Translations under genes and position numbers: made by a program
Shown: positions 15,057 to 23,006 of the stretch, piece after piece
How the letters are laid out: every line of letters starts with the position of its first letter
Position numbering within the stretch: position 1 is the stretch's first letter
Source: Oscillospiraceae bacterium
GTDB taxonomy: Bacteria; Bacillota; Clostridia; Oscillospirales; Oscillospiraceae
Assembly: GCA_024691985.1 (NCBI GenBank)
Contig: JAILNC010000122.1
Span: 1-32,204, forward strand
Direction: 5' to 3'
DNA length: 32,204 bases
The notes under the pieces: model-generated
Told to the model about the DNA's origin: nothing
Database searches by the model: none
Seen by the model: the letters and a program-made list of their open reading frames with translations, nothing else

Positions 15057-15881
15057 TTACGCGTCCCTCTTGCTGTATTTCTGATTGAACTTGTACCACA
15101 GCCCCACGCAGAGGATGTTCTGCATCAGCCCCGCGTCCTGCACCAGCGGCAGCCGGTCGAACCAGAACAGGCACTCGCCGAGCTGCATTTTCAGGATGTC
15201 GCGGAAGCGCTCGGCGTTGTCCTCCCGTCCGGCGAAGCTGCGGAAGGGGTTGTAGCAGCCGCGCCTGACGTCGTCCTCGAGATCGACGGCGGCGTCGATC
15301 AGATAGAGGAAGCGGCCGAGCGCGTGGGCCATGTGGCGCAGCGTATCGGACCAGCGGTCCTCGCGCAGCACGAAGAGCTCCTCCATCAGCGCCCCGCAGC
15401 AGTCGGCGGCGGCGTCGGGGTCCTCCCTGCCGCTCTCCTCCAGGGCGGTCAGTTCGCTGAGCGCCTTCTCGACGGCGCCGCACTGACGCGGGTAGAGCCG
15501 CACCGTCTCGCGGTAGGCGCGCTCGAGCGTCCTGGCCTCGGCCAGGGCGGTGAGGCGGCGCTCGTCCTTCCAGTCGTCCTTGCACTTGCAATAGGCCAGG
15601 GCGAGATTCATATGCGCCGCGTAGTCGCTGATCTCACTGATGTTGTAGGGGTGCTTTTCCAGCGGGTGGCGCGGACAGCGCTGCGCGCCCGCTGTCTCCT
15701 CCGGCTCGTAGAGAGAGCTTAAGAGCAGCACCAGAAAGCTCATGTCATAGGTCAGCGTCAGCCGCGCCCCCTGTCCGAAGCAGCGCTCCAGACTCCGGCA
15801 CAGCCCGCAGTAGACCGCCCTGTAACGGCTGAGCTGCTCGCTCTCCAGCACGCCGTCGGCGGCGATGAGATAGCCGAACAT
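15057..15881 (-). CDS. DUF5685 family protein
   Basis: The 274-residue protein starts MFGYLIAADG and matches the DUF5685 family in its YCGLCRSL segment (Cys25, Cys28), helical content and length. Two acidic motifs stand out: KCKDDWKDE (D102, D103, D106) and DAAVDLEDD (D196, D200, D203, D204) followed by GCYNPF. They resemble the paired Asp-rich metal motifs of the all-alpha isoprenoid synthase fold; this is my inference and no activity is established. Other cysteines (C34, C69, C98, C100) could bind metal. It lies between a zinc-ribbon membrane protein gene (1 bp gap) and a J-domain gene (0 bp gap), so the three are surely co-transcribed. Confidence 0.85.
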   Translation of the reverse strand: MFGYLIAADGVLESEQLSRYRAVYCGLCRSLERCFGQGARLTLTYDMSFLVLLLSSLYEPEETAGAQRCPRHPLEKHPYNISEISDYAAHMNLALAYCKCKDDWKDERRLTALAEARTLERAYRETVRLYPRQCGAVEKALSELTALEESGREDPDAAADCCGALMEELFVLREDRWSDTLRHMAHALGRFLYLIDAAVDLEDDVRRGCYNPFRSFAGREDNAERFRDILKMQLGECLFWFDRLPLVQDAGLMQNILCVGLWYKFNQKYSKRDA

Positions 15882-15882
15882 A

Positions 15883-16287
15883 TCAGGTCTTCCCCGTAAA
15901 GGTGTTGCCGCACTTGCGGCAGACGATCTTGATCTTGCCGTGTCCGCGCGGGACGCGCAGCGTGGTCTTGCAGGAGGGGCAGGTGAAGAACTTGTAGTCC
16001 TTGCGCTGGACCCATTTTTCCCTGCGCAGCTTGACCCAGGCGGAGAGACGGTACTGGAAGTGCAGATAGCGGGCGTTCTCCTGGCGGCGCCGCACGAGAT
16101 TGCGCGAGAGCATGCGGAAGTAGGTCAGGCCCAGCAGCGCGAAGGTCAGCAGATAGAGCGCGCGCCCCGCGCCGCCGCGCACAAAGGAGGCCGCGATGAG
16201 CAGCGCGACGTCCAGGCCCAGCAGGAACAGATTCAGTTGATCGTTGCCGTTTCTTCCGATCATGAAACGCGCGAGTCTTTGCTTCAT
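15883..16287 (-). CDS. Membrane protein with C-terminal zinc ribbon
   Basis: The 134-residue protein has two hydrophobic segments (about residues 18-36 and 42-58) followed by a basic, probably cytoplasmic stretch. It ends with a zinc ribbon of two Cys-x2-Cys pairs, TCPSCK and VCRKCG, separated by about 20 residues. A basic GHGKIKIVC segment lies in the ribbon. This fits an uncharacterised family seen with J-domain and DUF5685 genes. I start it at ATG 16287 (MKQRLARF) with a GGGTGAG site; the in-frame ATG 14 codons upstream has no good site. It is the first gene of the three-gene unit. A TGATAAAAT extended -10 box is possible upstream on the minus strand. Confidence 0.75.
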   Translation of the reverse strand: MKQRLARFMIGRNGNDQLNLFLLGLDVALLIAASFVRGGAGRALYLLTFALLGLTYFRMLSRNLVRRRQENARYLHFQYRLSAWVKLRREKWVQRKDYKFFTCPSCKTTLRVPRGHGKIKIVCRKCGNTFTGKT

Positions 16288-16392
16288 GCACTCACCCTGC
16301 CAAACAGTATTCTCTGAAAATTTTATCACAACACAGGGGCATTGGGTGAAAAAACTGTGAATTCTGTCCCGCGTTCCGCGACCGGCGCGGTC

Positions 16393-16425
16393 GAAAAACT
16401 CCTTCCGGATCTCTCCGGAAGGAGT
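16393..16425 (-). terminator. Intrinsic terminator of the surface protein gene
   Basis: An 11-bp perfect stem (16398-16408 with 16415-16425) is followed by TTTTT on the minus strand, 10 bp after the stop codon. Confidence 0.9.
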
Positions 16426-16434
16426 GAAGGTATG

Positions 16435-19400
16435 CTAGATTGTCCGTCTCCTCCGCGCAAGCAGGAGCAGCGCTGCGGCCGACAGCAGGAGGGACGCGCT
16501 CCACAGCGGCAGCCTGGCGGTGTCGCCGGTCGGCGGGCTGAAGGACGGGGGAAGCTTGACGTCGCGGTAGCTGATGGCATAGGCGGAGAAGCTGGTCGTG
16601 GTGAAGGTGAAGCTGCTCCCCGTGCCGGAGGCGACCACCTCGGCGCTGCCGTTGTTCAGGTGGATGAGCGTGAAGCTGCGGTAGTAGCCCAGCGGCGCCT
16701 TGCGCAGCTCCTCCGGGATGTCGATCGTGACCGAGATGGGGATGCCCTCGGTATTGTGGATGATCGTGGAGGCGTTGCCGATCCGCTTGACAAGGGACAG
16801 GTCATAGTTCGCGCCGACGGTCTCGCCGAGCTGTCCGGCCTTGGCGGAAACGCCGGAGCTGACGACGGCGGGCCGGATCTGCAGGAAAACGTCGGCCGGC
16901 GTGCCGTACTCCTCGCGCATCTCGAGGTCGCTCTCGTCCAGCAGCTTGTAGGCCAGCTGCTCGGAGGCGTTGTTCCAGTAGACCGCTGCGCCGCCGTTCT
17001 TGACCTCCACGGAGGCGGTGAGCACCCCGTCGCCGACCAGGGTCCAGTCGCGGGACAGGGAGTCCTTGTAATTGCCCTTGCCGATGATGCGGAGGGTATG
17101 CGGGCCATAGATCGTGGAATAGTTGCTCTCGAGCGTGTAGTCGACGTTCTTGGTGAGCCTGCGCGTCCCGTCGTACACCGTGACGGTGCGGAAGCCGTAG
17201 GCCTTTCCGTCGGCGGGGACGGGCCCGATGACGGAGGGGTCGTCGCCGGGGCGGTATTCGACGCTGATCTCGTCCGCCTCCAGCGAGCGGGGCGTGATTC
17301 TGAAGGTCTGCGTCGCCGCTTCGGGCAGCTTGTAGAATGCGGCGTTGGTGCCTCTGAGACCGGTGGCCGTGGCGATGTATTCCTCGCCCTCGGGGGTGGC
17401 GGCGACCTTCGCGCCGGTGACCTGGACCGCGAGGACCTCGCCGTACTGCGTGCCGATGACGGTCGCCTTCGGGACATGCGCCTTGCCGTCGTATACGAAT
17501 TCCGTGTCCGTCCAGGACAGCGTCAGCTCGCGCTGCTCCGCCCGCAGCGTCCCGGACACGTAGCTGATCTTGTAGTTCTTCGTCGTCTCCTGCGTCGAAT
17601 CCCTGCGCACGATGACGGCCCGGCCGGGCATGATGCGGCCCGTGCCGTCCGCACCGAGGGTAGACGGGGTGGACAGCTGCACGGATTTGAGCTGGTCGAA
17701 GCTGCTCAGGCCGGAGCACGACACCTGCTCCGGGCTCTGGACGATCCTTTCGTACAGGGCCGGCTTCTGGTCTTTGGCCCGGATGGTGATCTGCCGCGCC
17801 GTGATGTCGGCGCTCGTTTCGCTCTGCTGGGGCAGCGTGTTCAGCTCGTAGTTCCCGGCGTGCGCGCCCTCGAGCGTGATCGCGGAGATGCTCACGCGCT
17901 TGTTCACGCCGACGTCGGCGTCGCCGAACAGGCCGGAGGCGGAGCGCACCCGCAGCTCGTCGCCGCCGCATATGCCGTCGATGACGGCCCTGTCATAGGC
18001 GAGCGCCGCCTGCATGCTGCCGTCGTAAACCTTGTCGGCCGCGGTGATGCCGGAGACCGCGACGGGCCTTCTCGCGATCTCCGCCGTGCAGGAGAAGGGA
18101 CCCGCGTCGAGCCAGCGCTCGTCGCCCGCGATCCGGTACCAGACCGTATAGGTCCCGGCGTCGGCGGCCTCGGGGATCTCCCCGCTGTAGGGACCGTCCT
18201 GCTGCAGGCTGTACTGCAGCGTGCCGCCCGTAAGCGTTGTCACGGACACGAGTGGATGCGCGCTGCCGTCGTAGACGGCGCTGTAGGCGCTGAGCTCTGC
18301 GGCGGGGGCCTCTTTGGCGATCTCCCAGACTGCGCTCGCGCTGCCGCTGTAGTTGCCGAGGCCGCTGATCGTGACGCGGTACTCGCCGAGCGCGTCGCCC
18401 GTGAGCTGGCTGGACGCGTCGATCTCGTAATCCGTGCCGCGCCGCATCGGCCGTTCGCCGTTTTTGACGCTGAGCGCGGGGGACTGCGTCTCCCCGCTGA
18501 AAAGGAAACGTTCGGGGGTGAGCGTGATCATCTCCGGCGCAAGCTGCTTCGGCAGGACCGTCACGGTGACGTCCTTTTCGGCGCCGTTGCTGTCGTTGGT
18601 CGCGGCCGCCGTGACCGTGACCACTGCCTCGCCGACCTTCTTGGTGGAGATCAGGCCGCTGCTCCGGTCGATCGCGATGACGTCAGAGCCGCTTTTCACC
18701 TCAAAGGAGATCCTGCCGTCGGAGCTGTCTGCCGGGAGCTCCTCGCTGTCCCCGAAGGCAAGGGCATGATCCTCCGCGGTGATCGTCTGGACAGCCTTCT
18801 CCTCCCACACCGCGTAGAGCGTCATGCCGCCGCTGAGCTCTTCGGCGGGGATCACAGTCCCGTCGGGATAATCGGGCACAGCCGCGTTCTGATCGGGGGA
18901 CCAGCCCAGAAGGCGGGAGCCGCCCCGCACAAAGGGCGGCGGCGGGAGCCGATAGCCGCAGCCCTGGATCGCCAGGCGTTCCTGCCGGGAGGCCGCTTCG
19001 TACTTGTATGTCTGTCCGCCGTTGGGATCGAGGAACACGCTCGAGCGCTGAACATGGCCCGCGGCGATCACGACCGAACGGGAAGCCGTCTGGCCGGGCT
19101 GGAGCTTCATGAACCAGTACCAGGACACGTCGCAGTCCTGGTCAAGATAGGTGAGCTTGCTGTCGTTTGCGCCGACTTCGCCGCACCAGGAGCCGTCAAA
19201 GAGATAATCGCCTGGGAAGATCAGCACGCTCAGCCCGCCGCCTTCCGACACGAAGCCTCCGCCTGTGCGGGAAACGGCGGCGGCGGCGTCGCTGCCGAGC
19301 GCGGTGTTGCCGCAGCTGCCGACGCGGACCATGCGCTCGGCGTCGGAAAGGTTCTGGATCGTGTAGCGGATGACGGCGGCCTTCCCGCCGAAGTCGGTCG

Positions 19401-19686
19401 AGGCGCTCAGACAGACGCGGATCTCGTCCGTCCCGTAGCTCTGCTCCGCAAGGAGCTGACTGCCTTGGGCGAGCTGGACGGGCGTGCCGTCCTCGACCTT
19501 CAGCCAGGTGCGGAAGCCCTTGCCGTCGGCCGTGGCGGAGACGCCGTCGCCCTGCACGTCAAAGCTGCCGCAGCCTTCGGGCGCGGTGACCGAGGCGCCG
19601 TCGGCGCATGCAAGGGCGCAGCAAGACAGCGCCAGCAGCGAAAGCGCCAGCGTGAAGAGAAAGACCTTGATAAAGCGGCTTCTCAT
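16435..19686 (-). CDS. Large secreted surface protein with InlB, BIG2, MBG and YDG-type repeats
   Basis: The 1083-residue protein begins with a signal peptide (basic MRSRFIK, hydrophobic core to about residue 28, ALA cleavage site). After an N-terminal beta-rich region comes an InlB B-type repeat (about 215-300: DPNGG, LLGWSPD, TLYAVWEE). A BIG2-like bacterial Ig domain follows (about 300-385), then several MBG/YDG-type modules to about 880, marked by VYDGSAHP, KVYDGSMQ and FVYDGKAH. The C-terminus has SPPTGD, a hydrophobic helix and RRRR, the layout of a sortase anchor with SPPTG in place of LPxTG. The protein is probably cell-wall attached with an adhesive or structural role, which is inferred. 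It forms a single-gene unit ended by a strong terminator. Confidence 0.88.
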   Translation of the reverse strand: MRSRFIKVFLFTLALSLLALSCCALACADGASVTAPEGCGSFDVQGDGVSATADGKGFRTWLKVEDGTPVQLAQGSQLLAEQSYGTDEIRVCLSASTDFGGKAAVIRYTIQNLSDAERMVRVGSCGNTALGSDAAAAVSRTGGGFVSEGGGLSVLIFPGDYLFDGSWCGEVGANDSKLTYLDQDCDVSWYWFMKLQPGQTASRSVVIAAGHVQRSSVFLDPNGGQTYKYEAASRQERLAIQGCGYRLPPPPFVRGGSRLLGWSPDQNAAVPDYPDGTVIPAEELSGGMTLYAVWEEKAVQTITAEDHALAFGDSEELPADSSDGRISFEVKSGSDVIAIDRSSGLISTKKVGEAVVTVTAAATNDSNGAEKDVTVTVLPKQLAPEMITLTPERFLFSGETQSPALSVKNGERPMRRGTDYEIDASSQLTGDALGEYRVTISGLGNYSGSASAVWEIAKEAPAAELSAYSAVYDGSAHPLVSVTTLTGGTLQYSLQQDGPYSGEIPEAADAGTYTVWYRIAGDERWLDAGPFSCTAEIARRPVAVSGITAADKVYDGSMQAALAYDRAVIDGICGGDELRVRSASGLFGDADVGVNKRVSISAITLEGAHAGNYELNTLPQQSETSADITARQITIRAKDQKPALYERIVQSPEQVSCSGLSSFDQLKSVQLSTPSTLGADGTGRIMPGRAVIVRRDSTQETTKNYKISYVSGTLRAEQRELTLSWTDTEFVYDGKAHVPKATVIGTQYGEVLAVQVTGAKVAATPEGEEYIATATGLRGTNAAFYKLPEAATQTFRITPRSLEADEISVEYRPGDDPSVIGPVPADGKAYGFRTVTVYDGTRRLTKNVDYTLESNYSTIYGPHTLRIIGKGNYKDSLSRDWTLVGDGVLTASVEVKNGGAAVYWNNASEQLAYKLLDESDLEMREEYGTPADVFLQIRPAVVSSGVSAKAGQLGETVGANYDLSLVKRIGNASTIIHNTEGIPISVTIDIPEELRKAPLGYYRSFTLIHLNNGSAEVVASGTGSSFTFTTTSFSAYAISYRDVKLPPSFSPPTGDTARLPLWSASLLLSAAALLLLARRRRTI

Positions 19687-20003
19687 TCTGTCTTACTTCC
19701 TTTTCCGTCCCGTTGCTCCGCCCGAAGCGCCGCAGACCGATCAGACGGTCAGGGCATACTCCGCGCAATATACAATAATTTACTTTAGATTAACATAAAA
19801 CTGCCTTTGAGACAAGAGGCAGAAATGACTTTTTGTGCCAAAAAAGCACAAAAAATAAGGGCTTTTTCTGTATTGTTCCGCACAGAAACCGCAGCATAAA
19901 TAAATTGACATAATTTTGTTTCTTTCTCAGCGCCCCGCCCGCCCGCATCGGGAAGGCCCGTCCGCCGTCTCTCCCGGCGCGGCGATCCGTTTCTCCCCGG
20001 CCG
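19687..20003. other. AT-rich gene-free spacer with several hairpins
   Basis: The 300-odd bases upstream of the surface protein gene hold no convincing gene and are far more AT-rich than their surroundings between 19770 and 19925. Three short inverted repeats are visible: 19801-19806 with 19817-19822, 19830-19838 with 19846-19854, and a TTTCTGT/ACAGAAA pair near 19864-19890. The first, read on the minus strand, is followed by TTTTA and could act as a leader hairpin for the surface protein gene. I could not place a confident promoter. Confidence 0.5.
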
Positions 20004-20004
20004 C

Positions 20005-20040
20005 AAAAAAACCGCCGTCCGAAAATGACCCGGACGGCGG
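20005..20040 (-). terminator. Intrinsic terminator after the DUF4914 gene
   Basis: A 10-bp perfect stem (20012-20021 with 20031-20040) is followed by a run of seven T on the minus strand (20005-20011). Confidence 0.92.
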
Positions 20041-20067
20041 AAAATTATAACTTATGCGGTGCCTCGC

Positions 20068-21966
20068 TCAGCGCAGGTTCAGCGGCGTCAGCGCCAGATA
20101 GTCCTCCAGCGGGGCGTCCTCCATCACCAGCTCGATGATCTGGCGGCCCAGGGGGTCGAGCTCGTCGGTCATGAACTGCTGCAGCTGCTCCTTGAAGAAG
20201 TCCGTGATGATCTTCGCGCCGGCGTCGAAGCCCTCGAAGCCCAGCCAGGATTGGAGCTCCGGCCGCAGGAAGGTCTGGCGGACGTACTGGCCGTCCAGCC
20301 GCATCTCATCCAGCGAGTAGCCGAACAGCGGGCAGCGGGAGGGGACAAGGTGCTTCTTGCGGACCTGACCGGTGCGGCGGGCCAGGTACTCGCGGCTGAT
20401 CCACTCGCCCATGAAGCCGACCTGATACGCGCCGATGTACTGGTTGGGCAGCAGGATGTTCAGCGTGTTCGGGCAGTCGAGCATCTGGTGCAGGAGGAGG
20501 TTGGCCTGCGTGACCTTCATGCCGGTGGAGAAGGGCCAGTAGGAGCCCACGCCCTCGGCCTTCAGGCCGCTGCCGGCGTTGGTGTCGGCGATGGAGGGGT
20601 TCTTGAAGCCGCGCGGCGCGATCAGACGCCACAGCCACGCGATGGAGATGGGTACCACCTGCAGCATGCCCATGACGCCGTAGTTGGGGGCCATCTTCGT
20701 GGAGGGCGGCATGCGCACGCCGAAGGAGCGGACGTTGACCTCCTGCGGCTCGTCGCCGGGGACAATGCCGTCGACCATGGCGCGCGGGATGATGACGCGC
20801 GGGTTGGAGCAGGGCTTGCCGTTGGAATCGGGGATGTGCTCCCAGATCAGGCAGGTCGCCCCGGGCACGCCGTCCATGTTGAAGAACTCCAGCGGCTCGG
20901 ACGGGTGGATGCTGATGCGCTCGTACTCGGCGTTCTTGCCGTAGCTCGTGTCGCCGTCCATGCGCAAAAACCAGCCGTCCTCGGCGTCGGCGATCTTGAG
21001 ATAGCCGGAACCGTCCTGGAAGTCCTTGTGGGCCAGCACCATGTCGTCTGCTATGGGGCGGATGCGGCAGGTCTCGGAGAGGTTGAGGTAGTATTTCTCA
21101 CCGCTGACCGTGTGGATGCCCATGAGCACCTTGCCGTCGGCCTCGCGGTGAATCTCCTCGAGCATCTCGCTCTTGCCGCCGCCGGAAGCGCCCTCGTGCA
21201 TGAAGACGGTCTCGTTCTCGTACGGGGACTCGAGCATCGCCGCGGAGGCGTGGTTGGTGATCCAGCCCTCGTGCTCGCCGATGTCGAGCAGCATGGAGAA
21301 CACGCCCTTCTTGGCGGAGGGACCCGGATAGAGGTTGTAGGCGAAGACCTCGTGCAGCTTCTCGCTGCGCTGGTGCACGACGACCTGCTTGCCGTCGAAG
21401 TGGGTGTGCCGGAAGGGCGGCGCGACGTAGATGATGGCGCGCGGGTCGAAGCACTCGGGCACGTCGTAGATGGACATGAAGCCCTGCATGTTGGCCAGGC
21501 TCAGCGCGAAGAAGGCAGCGTTGACCGGGCAGACCATCAGCGCGTTGTAGCCGAAGTACCGTCCGCCCGCCTTGAAGGGCAGGAGGATGAGCTGCTGGTT
21601 GCGCAGCCAGACCATCGTCTCCTCGCGCAGCTGGGAGAACTCATAGCCGTAGCGCTCGGAGAAGCGGGGCTTGTTGGTGGGCAGATCGTCGCCGATGCGC
21701 ATGCAGTCGGGGTCGCGGCGGCGCATATAGTCCTCCATGAAATTGACGACGGTGCCGTTCTTGCAGCGCACGACCTCCGCCTCCTTCACGAGGCCCTTGC
21801 CCTCGATCGGGTAGCACACGTCATAGCGGGAGGAGTGGGTCGGGCCGTAGGCCATCTCCGTCAGCTCCTCGATGGACTCGGGGTAGACCAGGATGCGGCA
21901 CTTGCTCAGCGCCTCCTGCAGGTCCGCCGGGAGGACGAAGCGGGAAAGAAACTTATCGGTATACAG
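20068..21966 (-). CDS. DUF4914 family P-loop protein (start uncertain, no ATG/GTG/TTG at the expected site)
   Basis: The protein matches DUF4914, a large family of unknown function that resembles phosphoenolpyruvate carboxykinase/HPr-kinase-type P-loop enzymes. The P-loop reads EGASGGGKSEM near residue 260. AYNLYPGPSAKKGVF, MRRRDPDC and PPFRHTHFDGKQ are further recognisable blocks. The first in-frame ATG is at 21855, but the 37 codons above it encode a segment (LPADLQEAL, VYPESIEEL) that fits the normal N-terminus of the family, so the ATG is probably internal. The frame opens after TGA 21976-21978. The only candidates are ATC 21972, ATT 21969 and CTG 21966; CTG lies 6 bases after GAGGG. A promoter is at 22016-22044. 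The conservative call is 20068-21855. Confidence 0.8.
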   Translation of the reverse strand: MYTDKFLSRFVLPADLQEALSKCRILVYPESIEELTEMAYGPTHSSRYDVCYPIEGKGLVKEAEVVRCKNGTVVNFMEDYMRRRDPDCMRIGDDLPTNKPRFSERYGYEFSQLREETMVWLRNQQLILLPFKAGGRYFGYNALMVCPVNAAFFALSLANMQGFMSIYDVPECFDPRAIIYVAPPFRHTHFDGKQVVVHQRSEKLHEVFAYNLYPGPSAKKGVFSMLLDIGEHEGWITNHASAAMLESPYENETVFMHEGASGGGKSEMLEEIHREADGKVLMGIHTVSGEKYYLNLSETCRIRPIADDMVLAHKDFQDGSGYLKIADAEDGWFLRMDGDTSYGKNAEYERISIHPSEPLEFFNMDGVPGATCLIWEHIPDSNGKPCSNPRVIIPRAMVDGIVPGDEPQEVNVRSFGVRMPPSTKMAPNYGVMGMLQVVPISIAWLWRLIAPRGFKNPSIADTNAGSGLKAEGVGSYWPFSTGMKVTQANLLLHQMLDCPNTLNILLPNQYIGAYQVGFMGEWISREYLARRTGQVRKKHLVPSRCPLFGYSLDEMRLDGQYVRQTFLRPELQSWLGFEGFDAGAKIITDFFKEQLQQFMTDELDPLGRQIIELVMEDAPLEDYLALTPLNLR

Positions 21967-22015
21967 AATGATCCCTCATTTCTTTGAAGATATTTGTCCA
22001 AAAGATCCTGTCACT

Positions 22016-22044
22016 ATTTTAACACCGGCGGCGCTCATCTTCAA
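22016..22044 (-). promoter_or_regulatory. Sigma-A promoter for the DUF4914 gene
   Basis: On the minus strand TTGAAG (22039-22044) and TAAAAT (22016-22021) are separated by 17 bp. The predicted start near 22009 leaves about 40 nt of leader before the CTG/ATT start region. Confidence 0.65.
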
Positions 22045-22161
22045 CAAATAAAAAAACCAAATATCGGCGTTTTGTTTTGGAAAAAATCAGCCTTTTCCTG
22101 TGAAAAATAGACAAGAACGGGAATTTACCCCACTATTCTATGCAAAACTCTGAGCCTTTTC

Positions 22162-22190
22162 TTGCAAATCGGGAGCGATTCTGATACAAT
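22162..22190 (+). promoter_or_regulatory. Sigma-A promoter for truA
   Basis: TTGCAA (22162-22167) and TACAAT (22185-22190) have a 17-bp spacer. They are followed by AAGGGGGGAG just before ATG 22215. Confidence 0.8.
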
Positions 22191-22214
22191 ACGCGCCTGA
22201 AAGGGGGGAGCAAC

Positions 22215-22952
22215 ATGCGCTGTTTCAGGCTCACGCTCTGCTACGACGGCAGCCGCTATGCGGGCTGGCAGCGGCAGAACAACACGGACAACACCATCCA
22301 GCAAAAGCTCGAAACGCTGCTGTCCCGCCTGCTTTCCCAGCCGGTGGAGATCGCCGCCTCCGGCCGCACCGACGCCGGCGTCCACGCCCGCCGACAGGTC
22401 TGCTCCTTCCAGGCGGAAACAGACCTGTCATGTAATATTATGTTAACAGAATTACGTAAATATTTGCCGGAGGATATCGGCGCGCTGGCTCTGGAAGAGG
22501 CTTCACCGCGTTTTCATGCGAGGCTAAACTGCATTGAAAAATGTTATGTCTACCGAATCTGGAACAGCGAAGCGCCCTGCGTGTTCGAGCGGAAGTACGT
22601 GTATCCATGGCCCGGGGCACTCGATCTCACGGCCATGCGCCGGGCGGCGGCCCTGCTCTGCGGCACGCACGATTTCGCGGCCTTCTGCACCGCCCACGGC
22701 AAGAAGAAGTCCACGGTCCGCACCCTCAAAAGCATCGAGTTCGAGCGGGATGGGGAGGAACTGCGCCTCATCTTCACCGGCGACGGTTTCCTGTACAACA
22801 TGGTCCGCATTCTGACCGGCACCCTGCTCGAAGTCGGGAGCGCCCGGCGCAGCCCGGAGAGCGTCCTGCAGGCGCTGGAGAGCCTCGACAGGCGGCAGGC
22901 GGGCTTCACGGCCCCGGCCCGCAGCCTCACGCTCTGGGACGTGAAATACTGA
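22215..22952 (+). CDS. truA: tRNA pseudouridine synthase A
   Basis: The 245-residue cytoplasmic enzyme converts uridines 38-40 in the anticodon stem of tRNAs to pseudouridine. The catalytic aspartate is D53 in SGRTDAGVHA. CYDGSRYAGWQRQ at the N-terminus and GDGFLYNMVRILTGTLLEVG near the C-terminus are further TruA hallmarks. Length is normal for the family. ATG 22215 follows a GGGGGGAG ribosome site and a good promoter at 22162-22190. The stretch at 22425-22550 is locally more AT-rich than the rest of the gene, but the frame is intact. It is probably transcribed alone, because a new strong promoter follows 20 bp after the stop. Confidence 0.97.
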   Translation: MRCFRLTLCYDGSRYAGWQRQNNTDNTIQQKLETLLSRLLSQPVEIAASGRTDAGVHARRQVCSFQAETDLSCNIMLTELRKYLPEDIGALALEEASPRFHARLNCIEKCYVYRIWNSEAPCVFERKYVYPWPGALDLTAMRRAAALLCGTHDFAAFCTAHGKKKSTVRTLKSIEFERDGEELRLIFTGDGFLYNMVRILTGTLLEVGSARRSPESVLQALESLDRRQAGFTAPARSLTLWDVKY

Positions 22953-22972
22953 GGAGCGCGGAAAAAGAAGGA

Positions 22973-23001
22973 TTGACAGCTTTCTCCAATCCTGTTACAA
23001 T
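22973..23001 (+). promoter_or_regulatory. Strong sigma-A promoter for the structured RNA (and possibly pot)
   Basis: TTGACA (22973-22978) and TACAAT (22996-23001) are separated by 17 bp. Transcription should start near 23007. No ribosome site or plausible reading frame follows for more than 500 bp. Confidence 0.85.
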
Positions 23002-23006
23002 AAATT

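Noticed and set aside
16342-19788. 1148-residue plus-strand frame opposite the surface protein
   Set aside because: It is a shadow of the real minus-strand gene, which has a signal peptide, domains and an anchor.
19785-20006. 73-residue minus-strand frame in the AT-rich spacer
   Set aside because: It runs through a terminator and hairpins, lacks a ribosome site and shows no domain.
20059-21987. 642-residue plus-strand frame opposite the DUF4914 gene
   Set aside because: Antisense shadow with no recognisable motif; the minus strand carries clear P-loop and family blocks.
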